This document shows, piece by piece, positions 27,274-35,524 of a stretch of 64,000 bases of DNA. Both the position numbers and the translations under genes were made by a program. The DNA comes from CAJINA01 sp964647585 (GTDB lineage Bacteria > Desulfobacterota > Desulfobacteria > Desulfobacterales > CAJINA01), in contig CAZYGG010000007.1 in NCBI GenBank assembly GCA_964647585.1, positions 1-64,000 of the forward strand, written 5' to 3'. The notes under the pieces were generated by a model. That model ran no database searches. It saw only the letters and a list, made by a program, of their open reading frames with translations, and was not told the origin of the DNA. Position 1 is the stretch's first letter; each line of letters starts with the position of its first letter.

Positions 27274-27329
27274 TACCTTCTACCTTCTACCTTCTACCTT
27301 CTACCTTCTACCTTCTACCTTCTACCTTC
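27274..27329. repeat. Tandem heptamer repeat, eight perfect copies of TACCTTC
   Basis: Eight identical 7-bp units lie head to tail in the 160-bp gap between xsc and tpa. On the transcribed minus strand the unit reads GAAGGTA, so every unit contains a GAAGG sequence like a ribosome binding site. Such a tract is prone to slippage; changes would alter leader length or spacing before tpa but not a reading frame. Confidence 0.95.
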
Positions 27330-27349
27330 GGCCCTCCGGGCCGGGGCTT

Positions 27350-29143
27350 TTATGCATCTGCCCCCTTTTGCGGACGCATGTCGGCCGCATCGATTCCCGC
27401 GACGGCAACCGGTTTTTTCATTGCATCGCGGCGGAAGGGTTCGCCCAGTTCCTTATTGTTCAACACCTCGATGAAGGTGGTCTGGCCTGCTTCCATCTGG
27501 GCTTTGACGGCCGCACTCAATTGTTCAGTCAAATCGGCCTGGGTGGTGACCTGAACACCTTCCATGCCGCACGCTTTGGCGATGCCGGCGTAGGAGACAT
27601 TGGTGTCAAGCTCGGTACCCACAAAGTTGTCATCATACCATAAGGTGGTATTGCGTTTCTCGGCCCCCCACTGATAGTTGCGGAAGATGATCATGGTGAT
27701 GGCGGGCCACTCATCGCGTCCGCAGGCCGTCATTTCATTCATGGAGATCCCGAAGGCACCGTCACCGGCAAAACCCACTACCGGAACGTCGGGTTTGGCG
27801 ATTTTTGCGCCCAGGATGGCCGGGAAACCGTAGCCGCAGGGTCCGAACATGCCCGGGGCCAAGTACTTGCGGCCCTCTTCAAAGGTCGGATACGCATTTC
27901 CGATGGCACAGTTGTTGCCGATATCCGAAGAGATGATGGCCTTCTGGGGCAGGGCTTTGATGATGGCCTGCCACGCCATGCGGACCGTCATTTTTTCCGG
28001 CTCTTTATCCTTGGCACGCTGGTTCCAGGTCGTGCCGGGATCATCTGCTTCGTGATCCATGGCAGCCAGTTCCTGAGTCCAGTCGGCCTTGGTTTTTGCG
28101 ATGGTGGCCGTGCGTGCGTCACGGCCCTCGTCGCCGGCTGTAGGCGCAAGCTGAGCCAGTATGGCGTTGGCCACTTTTTTGGCATCCCCCACAATGCCCA
28201 CCGTGACGGGCTTGGTAAGACCAATGCGATCAGGGTTGATATCCACCTGAATAATGGCGGCATCCGTCGGCCAGTAATCGATACCATAGCCCGGCAGGGT
28301 AGAGAACGGGTTGAGACGGGTACCCAGAGCCAAAACCACATCCGCCCTGGAAATCAGCTCCATGCCGGCTTTGGAGCCGTTGTAACCCAACGGGCCGGCA
28401 AACAGGGGGTGGCTGCCGGGGAAAGCGTCATTGTGCTGGTAGCCGCAACAGACCGGCGCGTCCAGGCGCTCAGCCAGCGCGACTGAGTCCTTGATGGCGC
28501 CGCCGATCACCACACCGCCGCCATTCAGGATAACCGGGAATTTGGCCCGGGACAGAAGTTCGGCTGCACGGGCGATGGCTTCTTCCCCGCCGGCCGGACG
28601 CTCGAAATCAACGATAGCGGGCAGTTCGATATCGATCACCTGGGTCCAGAAATCACGCGGCACATTGATCTGAGCCGGGGCGGAGGCGCGCCTGGCCTGC
28701 ATAATGACCCGGTTAAGCACCTCGGCGATGCGGGACGGATGCAGCACTTCTTCCTGGTAGGCCACCATGTCTTCAAAAAGGGCCATCTGGGGAACTTCCT
28801 GAAAGCCGCCCTGCCCCATGGTCATATTGGCGGCCTGGGCGGTCACCAGCAGCAGCGGCGTGTGGTTCCAGTAAGCAGTCTTAACCGGTGTTACGAAGTT
28901 GGTGATGCCGGGGCCGTTCTGGGCGATCATCATGGACATCTTCCCCGAGGCACGGGTGAATCCGTCGGCCATCATACCGGCGTTGCCTTCATGTCCGACA
29001 TCCCAGAAGGTGATCCCCGCTTTAGGGAAAAGATCTGATATCGGCATAAAAGCCGAACCGATAATACCAAATGCATGTTCGATGCCGTGCATCTGAAGAA
29101 CTTTGATGAAAGCCTCTTCGGTGGTCATTTTAATGGTTGCCAT
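27350..29143 (-). CDS. xsc: Sulfoacetaldehyde acetyltransferase
   Basis: The 597-residue ThDP enzyme has the catalytic Glu region DVGHEGNAGMMADGFTRASG (about 48-67), a central domain with ADVVLALGTRLNPF, and the ThDP/Mg motif GFAGDGAFGISMNEMTACGR (about 450-470). Length and order match Xsc, and the N-terminus (TTEEAFIKVLQMHGIEHAFG) is characteristic. Xsc converts sulfoacetaldehyde and phosphate to acetyl phosphate and sulfite; in a sulfite-reducing anaerobe the sulfite would be an electron acceptor. AGGAGG lies ten bases before ATG 29143. It is first in the xsc-tpa-gntR unit. No pta or ackA is in the window. Confidence 0.95.
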   Translation of the reverse strand: MATIKMTTEEAFIKVLQMHGIEHAFGIIGSAFMPISDLFPKAGITFWDVGHEGNAGMMADGFTRASGKMSMMIAQNGPGITNFVTPVKTAYWNHTPLLLVTAQAANMTMGQGGFQEVPQMALFEDMVAYQEEVLHPSRIAEVLNRVIMQARRASAPAQINVPRDFWTQVIDIELPAIVDFERPAGGEEAIARAAELLSRAKFPVILNGGGVVIGGAIKDSVALAERLDAPVCCGYQHNDAFPGSHPLFAGPLGYNGSKAGMELISRADVVLALGTRLNPFSTLPGYGIDYWPTDAAIIQVDINPDRIGLTKPVTVGIVGDAKKVANAILAQLAPTAGDEGRDARTATIAKTKADWTQELAAMDHEADDPGTTWNQRAKDKEPEKMTVRMAWQAIIKALPQKAIISSDIGNNCAIGNAYPTFEEGRKYLAPGMFGPCGYGFPAILGAKIAKPDVPVVGFAGDGAFGISMNEMTACGRDEWPAITMIIFRNYQWGAEKRNTTLWYDDNFVGTELDTNVSYAGIAKACGMEGVQVTTQADLTEQLSAAVKAQMEAGQTTFIEVLNNKELGEPFRRDAMKKPVAVAGIDAADMRPQKGADA

Positions 29144-29199
29144 TCGCTAAGCCCTCCTAATTGAAATATGGTATCTGAATAAGCATAGTTATCTGATAT

Positions 29200-29218
29200 C
29201 TGATACATCACATATCAG
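29200..29218. promoter_or_regulatory. Candidate GntR operator before xsc
   Basis: CTGATACATCACATATCAG is a 6-7-6 perfect inverted repeat 57-75 bp upstream of the xsc start, preceded by further TATCTGATA direct copies at 29189-29205. It fits the size of FCD-type GntR operators. Farther upstream (about 29294-29305) an AT-rich TATAAT-like block on the minus strand may be the -10 element. The 309-bp gap 29144-29452 holds only these sites and the rightward promoter. Confidence 0.5.
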
Positions 29219-29340
29219 ACAGCTCGTCAAGATCATTTTTCTACTTTCTACCCTTTGTATTACAGACCTTCGCCTTTTTGGAAATAATGTTAATAATATA
29301 TTATAACAAGTAGTTATCAAATTTTAACGGCGTTTAGTGA

Positions 29341-29369
29341 TTGACATATTGAAACGATATTTCTATGGT
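29341..29369 (+). promoter_or_regulatory. Sigma-70-type promoter before the reductase remnant and selW-like gene
   Basis: TTGACA (29341-29346) and TATGGT (29364-29369) are spaced by 17 bp. Transcription would start near 29377 and cover the truncated reductase and the SelW-like selenoprotein gene. Confidence 0.5.
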
Positions 29370-29452
29370 ACAGCGTCGCCTGAGGAAATTTTGAGCGTTT
29401 CACGGACGCTTCTATATCGGGTAACAATACTGTTAATCAAAGGATTTGAAGT

Positions 29453-29653
29453 ATGCAATGCATGGTCGTGACGGCCCACCCCCTGCCCGCAAGCCTTTGC
29501 ATGGCCCTTGCTGACCAGGCAGTGACCCAGTTGCAGACAACCGGTCATGATGTGGTTCTGGAAGATCTGTATGTGGAGACGGGCCATCTGATCCCTATCC
29601 TCAGGCTACCCTGTTTCGCCCCTGAATACTTGGGTGCCCAAACTCTTCTTTAG
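29453..29653 (+). pseudogene. N-terminal remnant of an NAD(P)H quinone reductase (flavodoxin-like fold)
   Basis: The first 43 residues (MVVTAHPLPASLCMALADQA...VVLEDLYVE) match the start of NQO1/KefF-type flavodoxin-like reductases: beta strand 1, the HP-L-SLC phosphate loop and strand 2. The reading frame then loses similarity and stops at residue 66, whereas intact family members have about 180-230. The rest of the fold is not found downstream, where the selenoprotein gene begins after 13 bp. It is most likely a truncated relic; a functional 66-residue peptide seems unlikely. Confidence 0.7.
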
Positions 29654-29666
29654 AGAAGGAATATCG

Positions 29667-29900
29667 ATGAAAGAAGTTGTGATACGCTATTGCTTTATTT
29701 GACTGCACAATCGCAGGTATGCCGCCCGGGTGGCGGATTTTTTGCGGCAGAAGGCCAACATTACGCCCCGTCTGGATTCAGGTGGCAGAATAGGTGAACT
29801 GACCGTGTGGGTCGGCGAAAAACGGGTGGCCCGCAAAGGCTTCTTAAAATTTCCGGATAAAAAGGATGTCCTGGCTGCAGTCCTGCAACAGCTCAAATAA
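29667..29900 (+). CDS. SelW/Rdx-family selenoprotein with CXXU motif, in-frame UGA
   Basis: Reading through TGA at 29700-29702 gives a 77-residue protein. Residues 9-12 become C-F-I-U, the CXXU redox motif of the SelT/SelW/SelH (Rdx) family, preceded by the usual VVIRY strand. Downstream, GGRIGELTVWVGEKRVARKG and the FPDKKDVLAAVLQQL helix match the rest of the thioredoxin-like Rdx fold, and total length is typical. AGAAGGA at 29654-29660 sets ATG 29667. Without recoding only 11 residues would be made, so ordinary annotation misses the gene. These proteins are thought to act in thiol redox reactions. It lies directly after a quinone-reductase remnant. Confidence 0.87.
29722..29736 (+). promoter_or_regulatory. 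Candidate bacterial SECIS hairpin of the SelW-like gene
   Basis: CCGCC (29722-29726) and GGCGG (29732-29736) form a perfect GC stem with the loop CGGGT, 19 nt after the UGA. Distance and small G-rich apical loop agree with known bacterial SECIS hairpins read by SelB. A smaller CTGC/GCAG stem (29703-29716) lies between it and the UGA. Confidence 0.55.
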
Positions 29901-30085
29901 GATAATTGGGAACCAGGCCGGTTACCCCGGTAAGGGGGACCTGCCCACAGTCCTCTTTTTCATTCGGAGCTTTTCCCCGATGGGTCCCCGCAGTGAAGGC
30001 CCCCCGGATAAAATGCATCATCCCGGGAGGCATCCGGTTCCGATTTTGATACCTTGCCGGATAGACCGTAGCGAGGCAAATAGAA

Positions 30086-31306
30086 ATGGTGATGGATCAA
30101 GACTTAAAATACCGCGAGTATCGTAAGGCCGTCAAAGGTCTGCGGCTGCCCCTGGCCCTTGTGGATCTGGACAAGTTTGATGCCAACATAACCTATGTTG
30201 CCGCTACCCAGAAAGATACCGGAAAGACGATCCGGGTAGCCTCCAAGTCCATACGCAGCATTGCCCTGCTCCAGCGGGTCTTTGAAATCGGCGGCCCGGC
30301 TTTCAAGGGCATCCTGGCCTTCACGCTGGAAGAGGCCGCCTATCTGTTTGATAACGGTTTTGACGATATCATTGTTGCCTACCCCACTGTGCAGCCTTCC
30401 GACCTTGACCACCTGGTGCGCTTAACCCGCGCCGGCTGTAAAGTTTCCCTGATGGTCGATTCTCAAAAGCAACTGGACTGCCTGTCACAGCAGGGTCGTT
30501 TGGCCGGAATTACCCTTGCGGCCTGCCTGGACATTGACATGTCCTATCGCCCTGTGGGGAATCTGGCCCATCTGGGTGTCCGACGCAGCCCGGTACGCGA
30601 TGCGGACGCGGCCGTTGCACTGGCCCGCTACGCCGCCAATCTACCCGGGGTTGAGCTTAATGCCGTCATGGGCTACGAAGCCCAAATCGCCTCCGTCAAC
30701 GACGCTCTCCCCGGTCAACGTCTGAAGAACGCGATCCTGCGTCTGGTAAAACGGCGCTCCATGGGGGAATTAACCGCCCGGCGCAGCCGGATAGTCAAGG
30801 CGCTTGGCGATGACGGGTTTCCAATCGAAATTGTGAACGGCGATGGCAGCGGCAGCCTGATCGCCACGGGCCAGGATCCGTCCGTCACCGAAGTTACGGC
30901 CGGATCTGCTTTTTACGCCCCGGGTCTCTTTCGGTACTTTCATGACGTCCACTTCCAACCGGCCGCCTTTTTTGCCCTGCAGGTGACCCGGATCCCCGCA
31001 GCCGGAATGGTAACCTGCCAGGGGGGTGGCTATATAGCCTCCGGAGAAACAGATATCAATAAACGCCCCTGGCCGGTGATGCCGACCGGCCTTAATTACA
31101 TTTCCATAGAGGGCGCCGGCGAGGTACAGACCCCTCTGGCACTGCCCACCGGCTGCCCCGATCTGTCCCTTGGAGACCCGATCTTTTTCCAGCATGCCAA
31201 GGCCGGTGAGTTATGCGAACGTTTTAACAACCTTTACCTTATTGAAGGACACCGGCCGGCCGGGCAGGTAACAACCTACCGCGGCGACGGCAAGGCGTTT
31301 TTATAG
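30086..31306 (+). CDS. PLP-dependent amino acid deaminase/aldolase (D-threonine aldolase-like)
   Basis: The 406-residue protein starts with an alanine-racemase-type PLP barrel: LALVDLDKFDANI (about 24-36) and the cofactor Lys in IRVASKSIRS (about 50-59). A D-serine-dehydratase/D-threonine-aldolase-type C-terminal domain follows, with TGLNYISIEGAGE and the metal-site-like IEGHRPAGQV near 388. Family members cleave beta-hydroxy-D-amino acids to glycine and an aldehyde, or deaminate them. GAGG precedes ATG 30086; ATG 30092 is also possible. Downstream are a GMC oxidoreductase and an aldehyde dehydrogenase in the same operon, so the released aldehyde may be oxidised there. Confidence 0.82.
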   Translation: MVMDQDLKYREYRKAVKGLRLPLALVDLDKFDANITYVAATQKDTGKTIRVASKSIRSIALLQRVFEIGGPAFKGILAFTLEEAAYLFDNGFDDIIVAYPTVQPSDLDHLVRLTRAGCKVSLMVDSQKQLDCLSQQGRLAGITLAACLDIDMSYRPVGNLAHLGVRRSPVRDADAAVALARYAANLPGVELNAVMGYEAQIASVNDALPGQRLKNAILRLVKRRSMGELTARRSRIVKALGDDGFPIEIVNGDGSGSLIATGQDPSVTEVTAGSAFYAPGLFRYFHDVHFQPAAFFALQVTRIPAAGMVTCQGGGYIASGETDINKRPWPVMPTGLNYISIEGAGEVQTPLALPTGCPDLSLGDPIFFQHAKAGELCERFNNLYLIEGHRPAGQVTTYRGDGKAFL

Positions 31307-31323
31307 AACGAAGGAGAAATAAC

Positions 31324-32736
31324 GTGAACAGTGTGCGCTCAGAATCATTTGATTTCATTATTATCGGCGCCGGGATATCGGGCCCTTTCATCGCCCACGA
31401 ACTTTGCAAGGCGGGCAGCAACTGCCTGATGCTTGAGGCGGGAAAGCACTATACCCGCCACACCTACCCGCACAACGAACTGGATGGTACTTCGCAGATG
31501 TACTGGTCCGGAGGCCTGGAACTTTCCACGGATGCAAAACTGGTGTTCTTACGTCCCAAGGTGGTAGGTGGCGGCTCTATCGTCAACCAGGCCCTGGTGG
31601 ACCGTTTTGACACGGATGCATTTAACTCGTGGAAAGCGGCTTCGGGGGTATCGTTTTTCAACAACACGGATATGGACCCGTGGTATACCAAGGCGGAAAG
31701 TGAAATTTCCATCCAGGAAATCCCGCCGGACGCCCGTAACGAGAATGCCCGGATTTTCCAGGAGGGCTTTGAAAAACTCGGGTATCAGTTGGCACCTCTG
31801 CACCGGGCCCAGAAAGATTGCCGCTACGGCGATGGCAACTGCTGCATCGAGTGCCTGAACGGTTGCCGGATCGGCAGCAAGCAGAGCACTCCGGAAACGG
31901 TTTTGAAAAAGGCCTTGGAACACGGTCTGCAGCTGGAGTCTGAAAAGGAAGCCGTGAAAATCGTCGAAATAGACGGCGGTATCCAGGTACAGTGCCGGGA
32001 TCGGCAGGGGCGCCAGGTGGCCTATCAGGGGCGCGGCCTGATCCTAGCCGGCGGCGCCATCGGCAACTCCCGGCTGTTACTGAACTCCGGTTACAATCGG
32101 GAACTGCCGCATATCGGGCACGATTTCTATTGCCACCCGCAATACATGAATTTCGGCATTTACGACAAACCCATCAACGCCCACATCGGAGCCTTTCAGG
32201 CTTTTAAGTCCGATGACCCCGGTTTCCGTAAAGAAGGTTTCAAACTGGAGAATGTGTATGTCGGGCCTTCGGCCATCGCCATGCTGGTCAGCGGCTTTGG
32301 CCGCAACCACCACCGGTTTATGGAAAAGCTTTCCCACTTTGCCTGTATGGAAGTCTGCACCCGGGACACCCATCCCGGCCGCATCAAACTCAATCGCAAA
32401 GGCAAAGTAATGATCCACAAGGTACGCAGCCAGACGGACATGGACCGGTTTGAAAAGGGAGTCGGTGTAATCGATGAAATTTTCCGCTTAACCGGTGCCC
32501 AGGAAATTGTCCATGGATCCTTCGGCTTTGGCCTGCACCTGATGGGGGGGTGTGTCATGGGTACCGACCCGGCCGCCAGTGTCGTCAACCCCGAATTTCG
32601 CCTGCACGGCAAAAAGAATATCTACGTCGCCGATTCCAGCATTTTTCCCAACGCCCCCGGCATTAACCCGTCACTCACCATCATGGCCCTTTCCAAAATG
32701 GCCGCAGATCAAATTTTAAGGAATGTGCAACCATGA
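31324..32736 (+). CDS. GMC-family FAD-dependent oxidoreductase
   Basis: The 470-residue protein opens with the Rossmann FAD motif IIIGAGISGPFIAHEL (about 13-28) and has the family cysteine cluster (five Cys within CRYGDGNCCIECLNGC, near 167-182). It ends with the GMC C-terminal motif HLMGGCVMG...ADSSIFPNAPGINPSLTIMALS, which carries the active-site histidine-type region. It would oxidise an alcohol or polyol to the aldehyde or ketone, probably passing electrons to the membrane. The start is GTG 31324, preceded by GAAGGAG. The stop overlaps the next start (ATGA), which implies translational coupling to the ALDH fusion gene. Confidence 0.87.
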   Translation: MNSVRSESFDFIIIGAGISGPFIAHELCKAGSNCLMLEAGKHYTRHTYPHNELDGTSQMYWSGGLELSTDAKLVFLRPKVVGGGSIVNQALVDRFDTDAFNSWKAASGVSFFNNTDMDPWYTKAESEISIQEIPPDARNENARIFQEGFEKLGYQLAPLHRAQKDCRYGDGNCCIECLNGCRIGSKQSTPETVLKKALEHGLQLESEKEAVKIVEIDGGIQVQCRDRQGRQVAYQGRGLILAGGAIGNSRLLLNSGYNRELPHIGHDFYCHPQYMNFGIYDKPINAHIGAFQAFKSDDPGFRKEGFKLENVYVGPSAIAMLVSGFGRNHHRFMEKLSHFACMEVCTRDTHPGRIKLNRKGKVMIHKVRSQTDMDRFEKGVGVIDEIFRLTGAQEIVHGSFGFGLHLMGGCVMGTDPAASVVNPEFRLHGKKNIYVADSSIFPNAPGINPSLTIMALSKMAADQILRNVQP

Positions 32737-34694
32737 AAGTTTCCCGCTACTTTACCCGTAACCAGTTGCGCGGACTGATTAAAGCCGGTGATGTCATTTT
32801 ACCCGGAACCGATCGGTCACCCTCTTTTTCCCAAACCGGCTGCAGTGTGCATATTGACCGGATGGCGGCCTACCTGAGTGAAGACGATCTTGCCGGGCTC
32901 CGCATCCTGTTCTCTGTTTTTCGCTGGTCGCCCCGGTGGGTCATCCGCATCCTGATGAAGTTGTCCACCCACAACCGGGTCTTCCCGGGCTTTATCGGAG
33001 CCGGGCTCAGGGTGCTCGAAATAGGCCTCAAAGGTGCCACCATGAGCCTTTACTACGCCAATCTTTCCAAACCGGATTACGAAGGGAAAAAGATCTTCGA
33101 CGTTATCGGGTGGAATCCGAAGATCGTCTTAAGAGATTCCGATGCTGCCCCGGATAAGCCGCGGGCACAAGCGATTGATTACGATAATCCCTCCTCGGCG
33201 GATATCACGGCCATGTATGACCGCGCCCGCAAGGCCCAACCGGACATTGGATCCTGGAATGTCGCCAAACGACTGGAGTTTATTTCCAACCTGAGGGAAA
33301 TCATTATCAAGCGCCAGACCTACATCCTCGATCGCATCCAGAAAGATACCGGTAAATCACGCACAGATGCCCTCACGGCGGAAATATTCGGAACGCTCGA
33401 CCACCTGGACTACCTTGAAAAAAGGGCTAAAAAAATACTGGCCGATCGCGCGGTGCCGACCCCGTTTGCCCTGATGGGGAAAAAATCCCGGATTTACTTT
33501 GAACCTATGGGGACCACCCTTATAATCTCCCCCTGGAACTACCCCTTTTACCAGGCCATTGTGCCCATCACCCTTTCTTTCGCGGTTGGCAATGCAATTA
33601 TATATAAGCCGGCCAGTGCCACCCCCTTAAAAGGCCTGGTGGAAGAGTTGCTGGCCGAAGCCGGCTTCGACCAGGACTGGGTCCAGGTGGTATACGGCCC
33701 TGGCAGCCAGGTGGGCGACGCGCTCATCGACCAGCGTCCGGACAAAATCTTTTTTATCGGTTCCCAGTCGGTGGGTCAGCATATCATGCAGCGGGCTGCT
33801 GACCACCTGATCCCGGTCGAACTGGAACTGGGCGGTAAAGACCCGATGATTGTTTTTGAAGATGTCGACCTGCCCAGGGCTGTAGCCGGGGCTGTCTGGG
33901 GTGCTTTCACCAATACCGGTCAATCCTGCACTTCAGTGGAAAGGCTTTTTGTACATGTGGATATTTACGATCGCTTCATGGACGCCCTTTCCCGGGAGAC
34001 CTCCCGGCTGACCCTGGGTACTGATTCGGAAGGGGGCACTGATATCGGCCCCATGACGACGGCTTCCCAGGTTGCGGTTATTGCCCGGCAGGTAGCGGAT
34101 GCCAAGAAAAAGGGCGCCCGCTTTCTGACCGGTACCCAGTGGGATGGCCAATCGGCGGAAATCCCGCCCATGGTTATAGATCGCGTTACGGATGATATGC
34201 TGCTCTGTCAGGATGAAAATTTCGGTCCCCTTCTGCCGGTTATCCCCTTCGAAAGTGAAACCCAAGTCATCAAATTGGCCAATGCCGGCGAATTCGGTCT
34301 ATCCGCCAGTGTCTGGTCAGCTGACCTCAAACGGGCCGACCGGGTTGCCCGATCTATCGTCACCGGAAATGTTTCCATTAACAACGTCATGCTGACCGAA
34401 GGCAACCATGCCCTGCCCTTCGGCGGTGCCAAGAAAAGCGGGATCGGTCGGTATAAAGGCGAATTCGGCTTCTATTGCTTTGCCAATATCAAATCAATCC
34501 TTATTGATAAAAACAGCAATAAAATGGAAGCTAATTGGTTTCCTTATACGAAACGTAAGTTCAGATTGTTTACCGATTTGACAACGCATATCTACACCAG
34601 CGGGACACTGGCTACTATCAAGGCGGCCATCAGCGGATTAAAACTGGAGAGCTACGTAAAAAAAATCACGAAGAAGAAAAAGGGGAATGACTAA
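32733..34694 (+). CDS. Aldehyde dehydrogenase with an N-terminal GMC-small-subunit-like extension
   Basis: Residues from about 175 to 610 are a complete NAD(P)-dependent aldehyde dehydrogenase: ISPWNYPFYQ, GSQSVGQHIM, the general base in ELGGKDPMIV, and the nucleophile in FTNTGQSCTSVERLFV. The first ~130 residues are not ALDH. They begin MKVSRYFTRNQLRGLIKAGD, contain two hydrophobic stretches, and resemble the small subunits that pair with membrane GMC dehydrogenases. A Lys-rich C-terminal tail ends the 653-residue chain, against about 460-500 for usual ALDHs. The start overlaps the GMC stop by four bases. The fusion would tether aldehyde oxidation to the alcohol-oxidising GMC subunit; this is inference. 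Confidence 0.85.
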   Translation: MKVSRYFTRNQLRGLIKAGDVILPGTDRSPSFSQTGCSVHIDRMAAYLSEDDLAGLRILFSVFRWSPRWVIRILMKLSTHNRVFPGFIGAGLRVLEIGLKGATMSLYYANLSKPDYEGKKIFDVIGWNPKIVLRDSDAAPDKPRAQAIDYDNPSSADITAMYDRARKAQPDIGSWNVAKRLEFISNLREIIIKRQTYILDRIQKDTGKSRTDALTAEIFGTLDHLDYLEKRAKKILADRAVPTPFALMGKKSRIYFEPMGTTLIISPWNYPFYQAIVPITLSFAVGNAIIYKPASATPLKGLVEELLAEAGFDQDWVQVVYGPGSQVGDALIDQRPDKIFFIGSQSVGQHIMQRAADHLIPVELELGGKDPMIVFEDVDLPRAVAGAVWGAFTNTGQSCTSVERLFVHVDIYDRFMDALSRETSRLTLGTDSEGGTDIGPMTTASQVAVIARQVADAKKKGARFLTGTQWDGQSAEIPPMVIDRVTDDMLLCQDENFGPLLPVIPFESETQVIKLANAGEFGLSASVWSADLKRADRVARSIVTGNVSINNVMLTEGNHALPFGGAKKSGIGRYKGEFGFYCFANIKSILIDKNSNKMEANWFPYTKRKFRLFTDLTTHIYTSGTLATIKAAISGLKLESYVKKITKKKKGND

Positions 34695-34930
34695 AACCTC
34701 CCATCCCAAACTGGTTCGCTTTTATCGTCAGCCTGTTGCGATACTTTGACGGCCACCTACCGGCTAAAGTTGCCACCTGGCGCGTAAAGCATCTTTTATT
34801 GATGCCCCGTTGCAGCCCAAACCAGACTGCCAGCCGCGGCCGCCCGTACGCTGAGCCTTGACAGGATAGCCGCCTTTCATTTATAGAGAAAATACACCCT
34901 GCGTTAATAATCGGAGAAATCTGGCACCCC

Positions 34931-35494
34931 ATGAGATCCTGCACCGGCCTAAAATTAGCATTCGCCCTTGCCGTTTACCTGATTCTGTATGGTTGCGCCG
35001 GTAAACCCGTTCACAGACCTTTCACGATTCTCTACGATCTGAAAGTCAGTTTCACGGATACCGCCTGGAACGGGAAAACCATACCGGCCGGCCAGCAATG
35101 CCCCGCCTTTGGGGGCCAGGGGTCGACCCCCGGCCTTTCCATCCAGAATATTCCTCCCAAGGCAAATGCCCTGATCCTGGCATTCAGCAACATGAGTGAA
35201 CTGTCATTGGACAATGGCGGCCAGGGACGCATCGGCTACCGGTTCACCCCCGGCACCCAAACAATCACCCTGCCCCCGGTACCCGGCAACACTTTCGAAC
35301 TGCCGAAACCTTTCTTTGTCATCGCCGCTCACCGGAGACCGTTTCAGAACAAACCGGGAGCCTACCTGCCCCCCTGCTCAGGAGGCAAGGGAAATTACTA
35401 TTACCTGCTTGTAAAAGCTATCTGGATGCCGGATTCACCGGATATGCCGCCTGAGATACTCGGACAGGGGAAAATCGCCCTCGGCAGGTATTAG
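34931..35494 (+). CDS. Lipoprotein with a PEBP (YbhB/YbcL)-like domain
   Basis: The 187-residue protein starts with a lipoprotein signal: hydrophobic helix at 7-19 and lipobox I-L-Y-G-C with Cys22. The rest resembles phosphatidylethanolamine-binding-like YbhB/YbcL proteins: G-K-T-I-P...C near 53-62, the STPGLSIQNIPPKANALIL segment (about 70-88), and the late PPCSGGKGNYYYLLVKAI segment, which corresponds to the family's G-P-C-P-P-G-x-H-x-Y motif. The central DPD-type motif is degenerate. It would sit in the periplasm on a membrane. Function of bacterial PEBP proteins is largely unknown. The neighbouring binding-protein gene converges on it. Confidence 0.65.
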   Translation: MRSCTGLKLAFALAVYLILYGCAGKPVHRPFTILYDLKVSFTDTAWNGKTIPAGQQCPAFGGQGSTPGLSIQNIPPKANALILAFSNMSELSLDNGGQGRIGYRFTPGTQTITLPPVPGNTFELPKPFFVIAAHRRPFQNKPGAYLPPCSGGKGNYYYLLVKAIWMPDSPDMPPEILGQGKIALGRY

Positions 35495-35524
35495 AAGCCA
35501 TCTTTTTCATTTAGACGTCCCCCC

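Noticed and set aside
27274..27329. Tandem repeat as a possible CRISPR array
   Set aside because: The 7-bp units are directly adjacent without spacers, and no cas gene is present.
29453..29653. Quinone-reductase fragment as a further selenoprotein
   Set aside because: The frame ends at TAG, similarity is lost well before the stop, and no conserved residues follow in frame.
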